A stretch of 64,000 bases of DNA from Anaerolineaceae bacterium (GCA_020845515.1 JADLFQ010000097.1:35471-99470); one strand, 5' to 3'; shown: positions 34,304-43,363, numbered from the stretch's first letter. The notes: a model not told the origin generated them from the letters alone. Numbers and translations: made by a program.

Positions 34304-34627
34304 TTAGTGGGGAGGTAGAGGTGGTTTGCGGCGCATGCCGCTGAAGGAGCCGATCACTATAATTGAAACGAGAATGATGCCTCCCAGTAAAATACCATTG
34401 GTCTGTTCCGCGTTGTCTTTCCATTCTTCAGGCATATCAGAGGTTTCTTGTGCGTTTATGCTGGGTGTTAAACTGGCGGCTCTCTTGCCAGGTTGGGAGG
34501 GCTTTGGAAGCGGCTCGCTCCAGGCAAGGGTCAACAAGAAGATGGCGGCAATGATGAGCAGGATCAAGGAGCGGCGATCGAGCCAGGCAGGCCAGGGTGG
34601 AGGGGTGATTGAAAATTTTCTCTTCAT
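34304..34627 (-). CDS. Small two-helix membrane protein
   Basis: A 107-residue protein with two predicted membrane segments (about 18-37 and 78-97), a Pro/Lys-rich loop between, and a proline-rich C-terminus. Its ATG overlaps the stop codon of the solute-binding lipoprotein gene by one base, so it is translated from the same message. I do not recognise a family. Confidence 0.65.
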   Translation of the reverse strand: MKRKFSITPPPWPAWLDRRSLILLIIAAIFLLTLAWSEPLPKPSQPGKRAASLTPSINAQETSDMPEEWKDNAEQTNGILLGGIILVSIIVIGSFSGMRRKPPLPPH

Positions 34628-35964
34628 TATGGTGTTTTTGGCGGAGTTAACGGTTCAACAGCTTTTTGGGCAGTTTGGATGGGATCTATCTGATCTCGGA
34701 TGACCTTGAGAGTAGCTTCATGAAGCAGCGGCGTTAGAATGGCCTGAATGTCGTTTGACGGCGGCAGGGCAGCACCGGGAATTACCTGATTTGCCAGGGA
34801 TTGCAGTGATTGGTTTTTCCATGCGGCCAGCGCAGAAGGGCGCGTGGGCAGGTAACCGGCGGCTGAAGTCCAATTGGCGAGAAACTCACTTTGACTGAGA
34901 ATTTCTGCAAGCCGGATGGTCACTGCACGGCGTTCGGGGAATGGATCGGACAAGGCCCACACCCAGCCATTTGTAGGGATGCTGCTCTTATCTCCCAGGG
35001 GGTAAAGCGGCGCGGCGGTGGTGTCGGGGGGCAAAGTGGATAAAAACTGCGAAGCCCACACCACGGCGATTTGGCCTTTTTGATCCTGATATGCCTGCCA
35101 AGCCTGTGTATAGGTTTGCAATTGACCGAACCATCCCGGAAAAATACCCAATTGAAAACCGCGCGCATAAAAAATCAGTACAGAAGAAAGCGTTTTCTCG
35201 TCCAGGAAAGGGCGCCCCAACTCATCTTGCAGTTTTCCTTCTTTGGATTGGTAGAGAGCTTGTGTAAGAATAGCTTGCGGGTCGTCCGCTGGAAAGATTA
35301 CAGGCTGCCCGGTTTTGAGGATCTCTTCCCAACTGGACGGTTTTACACCGAGGCGGGCTGGGCGGTAGACAATCAGCAGGCTGTCGCCCGCAAATGGCAA
35401 CCCCATCATGCTGTTTTGTACGGCAGCCAGATTGTGAGCATAACTGTACCAGTCGCTATCTTCCATAATCGTAGTGAAGCCTTCGATGGGTACAATCAGT
35501 CCCCGCAAAGTTGCAGTTTCCAAATCCGCACGGGACAAGGCGACCAGTCCGGGCATCGCCAGTGGGGCGGCAGCGGCGGTTGATTGCATAGATTCCATCA
35601 GACCGGCTGGTCCGGTCAGAGCTTTGACACGCACCACAACCCGATATTTCGGATTTTCTCTTTCAAAAACAGCCAGTTGGTTTTTAAAGAGATTTCCGGC
35701 TTCACCGCTGTTTTGTGGATCAAACTGCGGGGGAACCCACAGGATTATTTGATGGGGGTCTACTGGAAGGGTGGGGGTGGGCTGCGGAGAGGTGGGGGTT
35801 GGGGAAAAAGGTGTAACCGGGGCTGTGAGCGTCGGTTCTGGAAGAAGAAAATCAAAGAGCGAATTGCTGCATGCAGTCAGGAGCGCAGCCAGAAGGATCG
35901 CCGTCCCAATTGAAATTTTTTGCAACCAGTTTGAAGCCATTTTTCCCGACGAGAGGGGTTTCAT
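34627..35964 (-). CDS. Extracellular solute-binding lipoprotein
   Basis: A 445-residue lipoprotein of the extracellular solute-binding (family 1) type. The signal peptide ends in LLTAC (Cys32), followed by a Thr/Pro-rich stalk (about 45-75). The binding part has ILWVPPQFDP near its start and the usual pattern of a two-lobed domain (FAGDSLLIVYRPARLGVKPSSWEEIL). No ABC permease or ATPase genes lie nearby; instead it sits within an M42 peptidase operon, overlapping the preceding gene by 4 bases. It may serve a transporter encoded elsewhere. The natural ligand is unknown; sugar-type folds of this family also bind peptides. Confidence 0.8.
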   Translation of the reverse strand: MKPLSSGKMASNWLQKISIGTAILLAALLTACSNSLFDFLLPEPTLTAPVTPFSPTPTSPQPTPTLPVDPHQIILWVPPQFDPQNSGEAGNLFKNQLAVFERENPKYRVVVRVKALTGPAGLMESMQSTAAAAPLAMPGLVALSRADLETATLRGLIVPIEGFTTIMEDSDWYSYAHNLAAVQNSMMGLPFAGDSLLIVYRPARLGVKPSSWEEILKTGQPVIFPADDPQAILTQALYQSKEGKLQDELGRPFLDEKTLSSVLIFYARGFQLGIFPGWFGQLQTYTQAWQAYQDQKGQIAVVWASQFLSTLPPDTTAAPLYPLGDKSSIPTNGWVWALSDPFPERRAVTIRLAEILSQSEFLANWTSAAGYLPTRPSALAAWKNQSLQSLANQVIPGAALPPSNDIQAILTPLLHEATLKVIRDQIDPIQTAQKAVEPLTPPKTP

Positions 35965-36971
35965 GCCGCGCTTTTGTCCAGTTGAATGGGGTTACTCAAA
36001 ACGTTAACCAGAAGTTTGACAGCATTTTGAACGTCGTTGTAATCCACCATCTCTGAAGGGGAGTGAACATAGCGGCAGGGCACGGAAATGCACCCGGCGG
36101 GGACGCCGGCACGCGAGATTTGAATAGCGCTGGCATCGGTAGTACCACCTTCCAGAATTTCAAGCTGGTACGGCAAACCCGCGTTTTGGGCAGCCTGCAC
36201 CAGGTGTTGGATGAGGCGTGGATCGGATAGCATTCTTCCATCACGAATTTTGATTGCCGGGCCTTTTCCGAGTGAGACTTCCATTTTTGGACCTTTGGGG
36301 GTGTCACCGGTAAGGGTTACGTCCACCGCCAGACCGAGTTCGGGGTCGAGGGCATAGGCGGCAGTTCCCGCACCCCGCAAACCGACCTCTTCTTGTACAC
36401 TGAAAACAAAGTACAGCTCATGAGGGGACTCTTTAATCTGCCGCAGTGTCTCGATCAAAATGGCCACACCAATACGGTCATCAATTGACTTGGCGGCGAT
36501 CCTGTTTCCCAAGTCGAGCATGGGACGGTGAAATGCGGCAACTTCTCCTATTTTGACGGGGCAGTCTTCGCGATTGGCAGCACCCACATCAATGTAGAGA
36601 TGCTCAATAGTGATGTTGTGCTCTGAGCTTTCAAGGCGTTCAACGCCGATGACCCCCTCCACACCGCTCATAAAACGCACGCGCCCGCCGGGGCAGTTGC
36701 GTGGATAAACACCACCGAGGGTAGAAAAACGAATAAAGCCCTTCTCATCTATATGAGAGGCGACCAGGCCGATTTCGTCCAGGTGAGCTGATAGCATGAT
36801 GCGCATTCCATTGCCCTTTTTTGTCCCTTTGCGGGCGATCAGGCTGCCCATTGCATCGGTACGAAGTTCATCGGCAAAATCGGTAATTTCTTCCTGCACG
36901 AGCCGGCGCACGTCGGATTCATATCCGGAAGGGCCGATACTCTCCACCAGTTTTTTAATCAAGTTTTTCAT
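35961..36971 (-). CDS. M42 metallo-aminopeptidase (third copy)
   Basis: A 336-residue cytoplasmic metallo-aminopeptidase of the M42/TET type, probably acting on peptides. The two-metal site is complete: His and Asp in SAHLDEIG, Asp in KSIDDRIG, the catalytic Glu pair in VQEEVGLRG, Asp in LAVDVTLTGD, and the last His in RYVHSPSEM. It is third in a tandem of three paralogs on the minus strand and overlaps the solute-binding lipoprotein gene. GGAG lies 7 bases before the start. Enzymes of this family form large tetrahedral complexes; this one may be specific for a different residue class than its neighbours. Confidence 0.9.
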   Translation of the reverse strand: MKNLIKKLVESIGPSGYESDVRRLVQEEITDFADELRTDAMGSLIARKGTKKGNGMRIMLSAHLDEIGLVASHIDEKGFIRFSTLGGVYPRNCPGGRVRFMSGVEGVIGVERLESSEHNITIEHLYIDVGAANREDCPVKIGEVAAFHRPMLDLGNRIAAKSIDDRIGVAILIETLRQIKESPHELYFVFSVQEEVGLRGAGTAAYALDPELGLAVDVTLTGDTPKGPKMEVSLGKGPAIKIRDGRMLSDPRLIQHLVQAAQNAGLPYQLEILEGGTTDASAIQISRAGVPAGCISVPCRYVHSPSEMVDYNDVQNAVKLLVNVLSNPIQLDKSAA

Positions 36972-36998
36972 GCAATGCTCCTGTTTTATCCCAAGCGG

Positions 36999-38087
36999 TT
37001 ATCGCGAGGTTGTCAGAATATCGGGAGAGATGGCTTGCAGCGCAGCTTGCAGCAGCGCCAATGTGTTTTGCCAGTCTTCCAACCGGGCAATCATCACAGG
37101 TGTGTGGGCGTAACGTCCGGGTGTTGATACCGATACCGAAGGGATGCCTTGTCGCTGTTTGTGGATTTGACTGGCATCGGTGCCGCCTGCGCCGGGCTGC
37201 CGGAATTGGTATGGCAGGTGGTGTTTCTCGGCAGTTTGCACCAGAAACTGCACCAGGCGGGGGTCTGAAATTGTACCAGAATCGGCAATGTAGATTGCAG
37301 GTCCGCCGCCGAGACGTGAGTTATAATGCGCATTTTCGGTTTCATCCCACCCGGGAAGGTCATGGGCGGGGGTCGAATCAATTGCAAAGGCAACGTCTGG
37401 GTTTAACGTGTAGGCTGCAACACGCGCACCGCGCGCGCCGACCTCCTCCTGTACGGTAAAAGCTGCTTGCAGTTCGATGTGTGCAGGTGCATGGCGCACC
37501 AACTCAATTAAAGCGGCTACTCCAAGCCGGTCATCGAGGGCTTTACCCATCAGGCTTGGCCCCGCTTGTTGGAAGGCTGTTGCAAAAGCTGCCCGGTCGC
37601 CTACTTTTGCAAGTTCGCTTCCAGCCGGGCCAAGATCAATTCTCAGATTGTCGAGAGAGATTGTTTTCTTGCGCTCGTCCTGGGTGGTCAGGTGGATTGG
37701 CTTTGCCCCAATCACGCCTGGAACACGGTTTTTCCCAACCCATACCGGTTTTCCAGGAAGATAACGTGCATCAATTCCACCTACCAGATCAAATCGAAAC
37801 AACCCGCCATCCTCTTTATCGGTGAGCATAAACCCAATTTCATCCATATGGGCTGTTAGAAGCACCCGCAGAGGATTTTCTCCGGCAGCCTTGCAAACGG
37901 CAAGAACATTTCCGAGGGCGTCCACCCTGACTTCCGCGCGGGCGCTTTTTAACGCTTCCAGGACGATTGTCCGTACCTCGCCCTCGTCGCCAGAAACTGC
38001 ACAGGCGTTTGAGAGTTTTTCGAGAAGATTGATTTGATCTGCGTCTGTCTTTAGGAGTTGGGAGCCATCTTGCGACTGTCCGGTCAT
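36999..38087 (-). CDS. M42 metallo-aminopeptidase (second copy)
   Basis: A 362-residue paralog with complete metal ligands: TAHMDEIGF, KALDDRLGV, VQEEVGARG, AIDSTPAHD and RYAHTPVM. Its start codon directly follows the stop of the first copy with no bases between, and GGAGG lies 7 to 8 bases upstream. It is followed by 27 bases and the third copy. Divergence between the three is large, which argues for old duplication or separate substrate specificities, such as acidic, basic or hydrophobic N-termini. Confidence 0.9.
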   Translation of the reverse strand: MTGQSQDGSQLLKTDADQINLLEKLSNACAVSGDEGEVRTIVLEALKSARAEVRVDALGNVLAVCKAAGENPLRVLLTAHMDEIGFMLTDKEDGGLFRFDLVGGIDARYLPGKPVWVGKNRVPGVIGAKPIHLTTQDERKKTISLDNLRIDLGPAGSELAKVGDRAAFATAFQQAGPSLMGKALDDRLGVAALIELVRHAPAHIELQAAFTVQEEVGARGARVAAYTLNPDVAFAIDSTPAHDLPGWDETENAHYNSRLGGGPAIYIADSGTISDPRLVQFLVQTAEKHHLPYQFRQPGAGGTDASQIHKQRQGIPSVSVSTPGRYAHTPVMIARLEDWQNTLALLQAALQAISPDILTTSR

Positions 38088-39149
38088 TTAATGATCCTCC
38101 CAGGTGATTTTATTCAAGAAATCAGGCTCCAAACGGGCAATAAATTCGGCCAGAATTCTGCCAGCGCGTTGGATATCTTTAAGGCTGACCATTTCTACTG
38201 GTGTGTGCATGTACCGCAGGGGAATGCCCACCACCATGCTGGGGGCGCCGCCAGCAACAACTTGCATGGCATACGCATCTGTGCCGGAATGGCGCGGCAT
38301 TGCTTCCATGGAGTAGGGAATTTCCAGACGCTCTGCCAGGTCTTTGAAAGTGTGGAACAGGGCGGGATGGATATTTGGACCCCAGCCCAGGGTGTTTCCT
38401 TTCCCAAGCGGGTAAGCAGTATGCTCGTTGACGCCCGGCCCTTTGGCAAAGGTGACGTCCACTGCAATTACGATATCCGGTTGTATTTCAAATGGAGAGG
38501 TAAAAGCGCCCCCCAAGGTTTCCTCTTCCTGGGTGGTGGCTACTAACCAGACATCCCATTGGTGCTTGAGATGTTGAAGTTCCTGCAGGCATACTGTAAG
38601 GGCGGCCACTGAAGCGCGGTTGTCAAGACTGTGTCCGGCCAGCGCCTCGCCGGAAAGTTCAAAAGGCTCTTGACCAAAAGAGACCAGATCGCCGAGGCGT
38701 ACAACCTGGTTGACTTCCGCTGGCAGAAGGCCAACATCCACCAGCAAGTATTCACGAGCGACCGTTTGGCCGCCTTTCCCTGGCGGCAACAAAAAATCGG
38801 GGGGTTTGACAACTACGCCCGGCAAATCTCGCCGTCCGTGTACGACGACACGTTGGCCGGGCAAGATACGGTCATCCACGCCGCCAATCTCAGTGATTCG
38901 CAAGAATTCATTCACAATTCCTGTGACCATCAACCCAATGGCGTCCATATGGGCGGAGATCAGCAGGCAGGGACGAGAATCCAGACCTGCACCTCTGTGC
39001 AGAGCGTGCAGGCTCCCCAACCGGCTGATGTTGAGGTCGTCTGTCAGAGGCCGCCACGTTTCCATCAATAAGTCGCGAATCGGGGCTTCATACCCGGAAA
39101 GTCCGGGCAGGGAGAGCATTTTTATAAGAAATTGAGAGATTTCCATCAT
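38088..39149 (-). CDS. M42 metallo-aminopeptidase (first copy, slightly divergent)
   Basis: A 353-residue paralog, first in the tandem. The ligands are SAHMDAIG, HSLDNRASV, TQEEETLGG, VIAVDVTFA and RYMHTPVEM. Two positions differ from the other copies: Asn replaces the second Asp of the DDR motif, and Ala replaces Glu in the HMDEIG motif. The metal-binding first Asp and both glutamates remain, so activity is plausible. Start ATG at 39149; a second ATG at 39146 fits the spacing of GAAGG slightly better. Confidence 0.87.
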   Translation of the reverse strand: MMEISQFLIKMLSLPGLSGYEAPIRDLLMETWRPLTDDLNISRLGSLHALHRGAGLDSRPCLLISAHMDAIGLMVTGIVNEFLRITEIGGVDDRILPGQRVVVHGRRDLPGVVVKPPDFLLPPGKGGQTVAREYLLVDVGLLPAEVNQVVRLGDLVSFGQEPFELSGEALAGHSLDNRASVAALTVCLQELQHLKHQWDVWLVATTQEEETLGGAFTSPFEIQPDIVIAVDVTFAKGPGVNEHTAYPLGKGNTLGWGPNIHPALFHTFKDLAERLEIPYSMEAMPRHSGTDAYAMQVVAGGAPSMVVGIPLRYMHTPVEMVSLKDIQRAGRILAEFIARLEPDFLNKITWEDH

Positions 39150-39174
39150 GCCTTCATAGGAGTATGTACAAGGG

Positions 39175-39606
39175 TTATGGGGTGGTGGGCGTCAAACTGG
39201 GGGGTGGCGCGGGGGGGGTATTGGTAGGAGGGGGAGGTGCAAGGGTGTCAGTTGGCGTAGGCGGTTCAGGTGTATTGGAGATGGTTGGGGTAATAGTGCG
39301 CGTCCAGGTGGAGAAGGGTGTCAGGGTGAGGGTGGGTGTCCATGTCTGTGTTATCGTCGGCGTTTGAGAAGCCGTAAGGGTGTACACCGGTGGAAGGGTG
39401 GTCAAAGAAGGGGTAAGCGTTTCGGCAGCCGCAAAGGTATGGGTAAGGCTGGCTGTTGGCGTCGGTGGCCGCTGACCTGGCTGGCAGCCGCGCAGCACGA
39501 CAAAACCAAGGCAGTAGCATGGGATGGTGGCAAGGATGATGAAGAGGAGAGAGGAGCGCGTTCTGGAGCGGCGCTCCGCCTTGGTATCGATCAAATTCTG
39601 GGCCAT
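39175..39606 (-). CDS. Thr/Pro-rich membrane or cell-surface protein
   Basis: A 143-residue protein with one hydrophobic segment at about 20-42 (containing PCYCLGF) followed by an extended region of Thr, Pro and Ser with repeating TPT-like steps. It likely displays a stalk outside the membrane. It lies 25 bases before the first M42 gene on the same strand and might begin that transcript. No recognisable domain. A promoter with -10 box just 9 bases upstream and no Shine-Dalgarno suggests a very short or absent leader. Confidence 0.65.
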   Translation of the reverse strand: MAQNLIDTKAERRSRTRSSLLFIILATIPCYCLGFVVLRGCQPGQRPPTPTASLTHTFAAAETLTPSLTTLPPVYTLTASQTPTITQTWTPTLTLTPFSTWTRTITPTISNTPEPPTPTDTLAPPPPTNTPPAPPPSLTPTTP

Positions 39607-39615
39607 GGTATGTGT

Positions 39616-39644
39616 ATCATATCATCACGCAGAAGGGATGACAA
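39616..39644 (-). promoter_or_regulatory. Promoter of the Thr-rich protein gene
   Basis: On the minus strand TTGTCA (39644-39639), 17 bases, TATGAT (39621-39616). The predicted transcription start falls 2-4 bases before the ATG at 39606. It may also drive the M42 operon. Confidence 0.55.
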
Positions 39645-39664
39645 GCCGCTCTACGGTTTTGGAG

Positions 39665-40576
39665 TCAGTGTTTATCGTCTGAGCCGGCTTTGATCTGGGT
39701 CATTTCTTGCCGGACGGTCTGATAGAGATTTTCGGCTCTCAGATTGGTGATAGTGTAACATGGTGCTTTAAGATGATCTGCCAGGTCTTGTGCGAGTCCC
39801 TGGTCAAAAGCAGCATGTTCCATGTTAATCACCACACTGTGGATATTGTTCTCGGCGATGCGCGCGGCCAGGGTTTGCGCCTCTTCCTGAGGCGACATTT
39901 TATCAAGAGAGACATTACCTGCGCCATCGGTCAGAACGATAAGGAGAGGCATGACATCCGGGTGGAGCACTTGTTCACGGCGAAGAACCTCATTCGCCAG
40001 TCTTAACCCGGCGGACAAGGGTGTTTTACCGCCAATTGGGATATCGGCGAGGGCGCGCTGTGCAAGCAAGACGGAGTTTGTTGGGGGGAGGACGAGTGTG
40101 GCGCGATCTTTTTGAAAAACGATCAAACCAACCCGGTCGCGGCGCTGGTAGGCATCTGTCAGTAGAGACAAAATAGCGCCTTTGGTCGCGGACATACGTT
40201 CGGCCACTGCCATTGACCAGGAAGCATCCACCAGAAACAGGACAAGATTGGCAGAGCGGCGCACGCGCACTTTGCGCATGTAATCCTGAGAGCGGATGGC
40301 AAAAGCCACGCGTTTTCGTTCTTCCGCGCGCTCGGTTTGAAATGGAGCGGCAGCCCGGATGGTGGCGTCGAAAGCCAGGTCATCTGCTTTGCCGGCTGAG
40401 GGGCGTGATTGAATATAACGGCCGCGTTTGCGGTCAGAATGGGTGCGTGAGCGGCGCCCACCGGTCTTTCGCATGATTTGGTCAAGAGGTGTATCAAGCC
40501 GGCGGGTGTCAAAGACTTCGCCTGTTTTGGCGCGCTCGCCGCCTTCCCACCAAGTGGGATTAGTGCTGTCAAACAT
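39665..40576 (-). CDS. VWA domain half of a Mg/Co-chelatase D-type protein
   Basis: The metal-ion-dependent adhesion domain of a ChlD/BchD-like subunit, which with an AAA+ partner drives Mg or Co insertion into a tetrapyrrole. The MIDAS residues are Asp117, Ser119 and Ser121 (DASWS), Thr in GGKTPLSAGL, and Asp in LTDGAG. The annotated ATG at 40576 has no well-spaced ribosome-binding site, whereas the same frame is open further upstream to the run of nine A at 40644-40652, where the AAA+ half ends. The two frames would join as one protein of about 687 residues after a -1 shift. In related genomes the two halves form one polypeptide. Free translation of this half is therefore doubtful. Confidence 0.85.
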   Translation of the reverse strand: MFDSTNPTWWEGGERAKTGEVFDTRRLDTPLDQIMRKTGGRRSRTHSDRKRGRYIQSRPSAGKADDLAFDATIRAAAPFQTERAEERKRVAFAIRSQDYMRKVRVRRSANLVLFLVDASWSMAVAERMSATKGAILSLLTDAYQRRDRVGLIVFQKDRATLVLPPTNSVLLAQRALADIPIGGKTPLSAGLRLANEVLRREQVLHPDVMPLLIVLTDGAGNVSLDKMSPQEEAQTLAARIAENNIHSVVINMEHAAFDQGLAQDLADHLKAPCYTITNLRAENLYQTVRQEMTQIKAGSDDKH

Positions 40577-40638
40577 GTCCTGCTGGGCAGGCTCGATGTT
40601 TCCAATCTCTTCTGTTTCGTCTTGGGACTGCTCGTCAG

Positions 40639-41727
40639 TTAAGTTTTTTTTTGCTCGTCGCCCGCGCTCTCAGTAGCCTCAGTGGATTTTCCAGCTTGGC
40701 TGGTTTGCAGTTGTTCGATTCGTTCTTGCAGTTCTTCCATGCCAATTTCGGATTGGTGGAATGGGCCGCGTTTGAGGCGATGCGGGAGCGCCAACTCTGC
40801 TGCCAGGGCGATGTCGCGGTCAGTAATGAGGGTGCGGGCTTCAAAGGCAGCCTGTGCGCGGGCGGTTTTCAAAATAACAAGATCGGAGCGATGTCCTTCC
40901 ACATTCAGGGAAGCGGTCAGAGCGGCGATTGAGAGCAAGTCATGGCTGGTATGTTGTACCTGCGCAAGGAGCTCGCGGGCGTTTGCGATTTGCTCTGACA
41001 GCTCCTGCTCTTTTGGCAGCCATGTGTTGCGAAATGCTTCGGGGTTGGCCTCAAAAGCAAGGTTGCGTTCCATAATTTGCACGCGTTCACGCGCATCTCG
41101 GATGCCGCGAATTTCTACTGAAAGGGCAAAGCGATCCAAAAGTTGGGGACGTAAATCCCCTTCTTCGGGGTTCATGGTTCCTACAAGGATAAAGCGGGCA
41201 GGGTGTGAAAAGGAGATGCCTTCTCTTTCTACGATGTTCACCCCCATGGCTGCCGAATCGAGCAGGATATCAACGACATGATCGTCCAGTAAATTAACTT
41301 CATCAATGTAGAGGAGGCCCCGGTTGGCGGCTGCCAGGACGCCTGGCTCAAAATGCCGCTCACCTTTTTGAATGGCTTTTTCGATATCGAGTGTTCCCAC
41401 CACCCGGTCCTCGGTTGCCGAAACTGGCAGGTTGACAAACGGGGTATCGATGAGCAAGGAAGGAAGTTCTTCTCCTTGTGCTGTCCGTTCCCGACATTCA
41501 GTACACCAAGTGCTGGGATTCGTTGGATCGCAGCCGAAGCGGCAGTTGACAACAACTTTCACCTTTGGCAGTAAAGCAGCCAGAGCTCGCGCGGCTGTGG
41601 ATTTAGCAGTTCCTCGTTCACCCCGGATTAAAACACCTCCGATGCGAGGATCAACGGCGTTTAAGACAAGGGCACGCCGCATACTGTGTTGCCCTACAAT
41701 TGCTGTGAATGGGTAAATAACTGCCAT
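40639..41727 (-). CDS. AAA+ chelatase subunit (ChlI/BchI-like), first half
   Basis: A 362-residue AAA+ ATPase of the magnesium/cobalt-chelatase group. Walker A is GERGTAKS (36-43), and the Cys-rich insertion VNCRFGCDP...CTEC (about 60-78) is typical of the ChlI group. The sensor region includes LVGTMNPEEGDLRPQLLDRF. The frame ends at a stop right after nine A; the VWA frame follows in the -1 frame. Programmed -1 frameshifting has been reported in chlD-type chelatase genes, where it yields a short and a long product. The neighbour on the other side is the B12-binding mutase subunit, which hints that the metal is cobalt. Confidence 0.9.
   Translation of the reverse strand: MAVIYPFTAIVGQHSMRRALVLNAVDPRIGGVLIRGERGTAKSTAARALAALLPKVKVVVNCRFGCDPTNPSTWCTECRERTAQGEELPSLLIDTPFVNLPVSATEDRVVGTLDIEKAIQKGERHFEPGVLAAANRGLLYIDEVNLLDDHVVDILLDSAAMGVNIVEREGISFSHPARFILVGTMNPEEGDLRPQLLDRFALSVEIRGIRDARERVQIMERNLAFEANPEAFRNTWLPKEQELSEQIANARELLAQVQHTSHDLLSIAALTASLNVEGHRSDLVILKTARAQAAFEARTLITDRDIALAAELALPHRLKRGPFHQSEIGMEELQERIEQLQTSQAGKSTEATESAGDEQKKT
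40644..40652 (-). promoter_or_regulatory. Nine-A slippery run at the chelatase frame break
   Basis: On the minus strand the zero frame reads CAA AAA AAA ACT TAA, so it stops 4 bases after the A run. A one-base backward shift gives AAA AAA AAC TTA ACT GAC and continues into the VWA frame without a stop. Such A runs support ribosomal -1 frameshifting or polymerase slippage; the same run could equally be a sequencing or true indel site. Only a weak 4-base-pair hairpin (ACTG/CAGT) follows, and no clear upstream Shine-Dalgarno stimulator is seen. Confidence 0.6.
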
Positions 41728-41832
41728 GCTTGTCTATTTTCCCTTGAAAATAATTAAATTTAACAATCGAAGGTAAGTGTACCACACATGAATATTGCTG
41801 CGCAACACGATTTCTTAAGGTTTGGAGCGCGG

Positions 41833-41838
41833 TATAAT
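41833..41838 (+). promoter_or_regulatory. -10 box for the mutase B12 subunit gene
   Basis: A perfect TATAAT lies 31 bases before the chosen start at 41870. No good -35 is seen. An in-frame ATG at 41843, only 4 bases after the box, could also be used in a leaderless mode. Confidence 0.45.
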
Positions 41839-41869
41839 ATTTATGAATGTCGTTTTGCCGGAGTTGAAA

Positions 41870-42304
41870 ATGAGAGAGCGCAAAATTCGGGTTTTGATTG
41901 CCAAGCCGGGTTTGGACGGTCATGACCGCGGCGCCAAGGTTGTCGCCCGCGCTCTGCGAGATGCTGGCATGGAAGTCATCTATACCGGATTGCGGCAAAC
42001 CCCTGAAATGATAGCGGAAGCAGCCTTGCAAGAAGATGTGGATGTGGTGGGTTTATCCATCCTCTCCGGCGCGCATTTGGTGCTGGCGCCGCGTGTTATC
42101 AACCTGCTGCGCTCTCAGGGGCAAGAGCGGGTTTGTGTTTTTGTCGGCGGGATTATCCCAAACGAGGATATTCCTGTGCTGCTGGATGCAGGGGTGCGAG
42201 TTGTTTATGGCCCGGGAACCCCTACTTACAAAATTGCCGAAGAAATTCGCCAGTGTACGACGGCAGTTTCCGGCGAAATAACGGATAATCTGAAAGACGA
42301 ATGA
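41870..42304 (+). CDS. Methylmalonyl-CoA mutase B12-binding subunit
   Basis: A 144-residue cobalamin-binding subunit of an acyl-CoA mutase. The base-off B12 motif DGHDRG sits near the N-terminus ([14 protein letters not shown]), followed by [10 protein letters not shown] and GGIIPNED of the Rossmann-like fold. I choose the ATG at 41870 because GGAG precedes it by 6-7 bases; the upstream frame overlaps the promoter. It overlaps meaB by 4 bases. The large catalytic subunit is not in the window. In many bacteria this small subunit is encoded separately, and the enzyme feeds propionate or succinate metabolism. Confidence 0.92.
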   Translation: MRERKIRVLIAKPGLDGHDRGAKVVARALRDAGMEVIYTGLRQTPEMIAEAALQEDVDVVGLSILSGAHLVLAPRVINLLRSQGQERVCVFVGGIIPNEDIPVLLDAGVRVVYGPGTPTYKIAEEIRQCTTAVSGEITDNLKDE

Positions 42305-43269
42305 AACTTGTAGAAGCGGTCTTGAATGGTGACCGTATGGCACTGGCGCGGCTGCTTACTGGCTTGGAAAGTGAGAGTGAAGCAAGTCAAAAAGCGTTGG
42401 ACCTGCTGTTCCCGTATGCTGGAAAAGCGCATTTGATTGGTGTGACGGGAGCATCTGGAACAGGTAAGTCTTCGTTGGTCAGCCAGCTTGTTTTAGCCTT
42501 CCGGAGGCCGGATAAAAACGCCCGGCCCAAGCGAACGGCGGTTGTAGCTGTTGATCCTTCCAGCCCGTATACGGGCGGCGCTCTTTTGGGTGACCGGATA
42601 CGCATGCGTGATCTGGCTGGCGACCCTGGGGTGTTTATCCGTTCGATGGCGACACGCGGTAATGCTGGAGGGCTGGCGCGGGCGACAGCATCCAGTGTGC
42701 AGGTACTGGATGCTGCAGGGTTTGAGATCATCCTGGTCGAAACAGTGGGCGCCGGGCAGGCTGAGGTGGAGATTGCCCGTTTAGCGGATACAATTGTGGT
42801 TGTTGAAGCGCCGGGTCTCGGTGATGAGATTCAGGCGAATAAAGCTGGAATTCTGGAAATAGCGGATATTCTGGTGGTCAATAAGGCCGACCGGCCTGGG
42901 GTGGAACAGACGGAACGATATTTGCGCGGTATGCTCGAGATGTCCTCGAAACAAGCAGGACTGGGACTGGACGAGGAGTGGACTACGCCTGTACTGCGGA
43001 CGAATGCACTGACTGGTGAAGGTCTGCCCGATTTGATAGAGGCGATTTACCGGCACAGCGAGTATCTGAAAGATTCTGGAAAGTATGCAACGCGTGCACG
43101 CGCTCGCCTGGAAGACGAATTGAAGGGGCGCATTCAAGAAAGGCTGCTGGAAAGGTGGAAGATGCAGACGAGTGAGGACGATCTTCAGGAAGCTTTAGAG
43201 CAACTTAGCCGCCGGGAAATATCTCCGCGCCAGGCAGTACAGAACCTTGTTGAAGATAAAATTACCTGA
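42301..43269 (+). CDS. meaB: MeaB-type G-protein chaperone of methylmalonyl-CoA mutase
   Basis: A 322-residue GTPase that gates cobalamin loading and protects the mutase. The G1 loop is [12 protein letters not shown], the [18 protein letters not shown] stretch and the [13 protein letters not shown] (switch III-like) stretch are those of the MeaB/ArgK group, and NKADRPG supplies the guanine-recognition NKxD. It starts within the stop of the B12-subunit gene (ATGA overlap). The C-terminal 60 residues are helical and likely mediate dimerisation. Confidence 0.95.
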   Translation: MKLVEAVLNGDRMALARLLTGLESESEASQKALDLLFPYAGKAHLIGVTGASGTGKSSLVSQLVLAFRRPDKNARPKRTAVVAVDPSSPYTGGALLGDRIRMRDLAGDPGVFIRSMATRGNAGGLARATASSVQVLDAAGFEIILVETVGAGQAEVEIARLADTIVVVEAPGLGDEIQANKAGILEIADILVVNKADRPGVEQTERYLRGMLEMSSKQAGLGLDEEWTTPVLRTNALTGEGLPDLIEAIYRHSEYLKDSGKYATRARARLEDELKGRIQERLLERWKMQTSEDDLQEALEQLSRREISPRQAVQNLVEDKIT

Positions 43270-43363
43270 TCCTACGGCGGGGTCTACGCAAAAACAGGTG
43301 ATTTAACAGACTGATAAAAATGGAATTGAATTCTTACTTATTTATCTTGGAGGGAATACCCCG

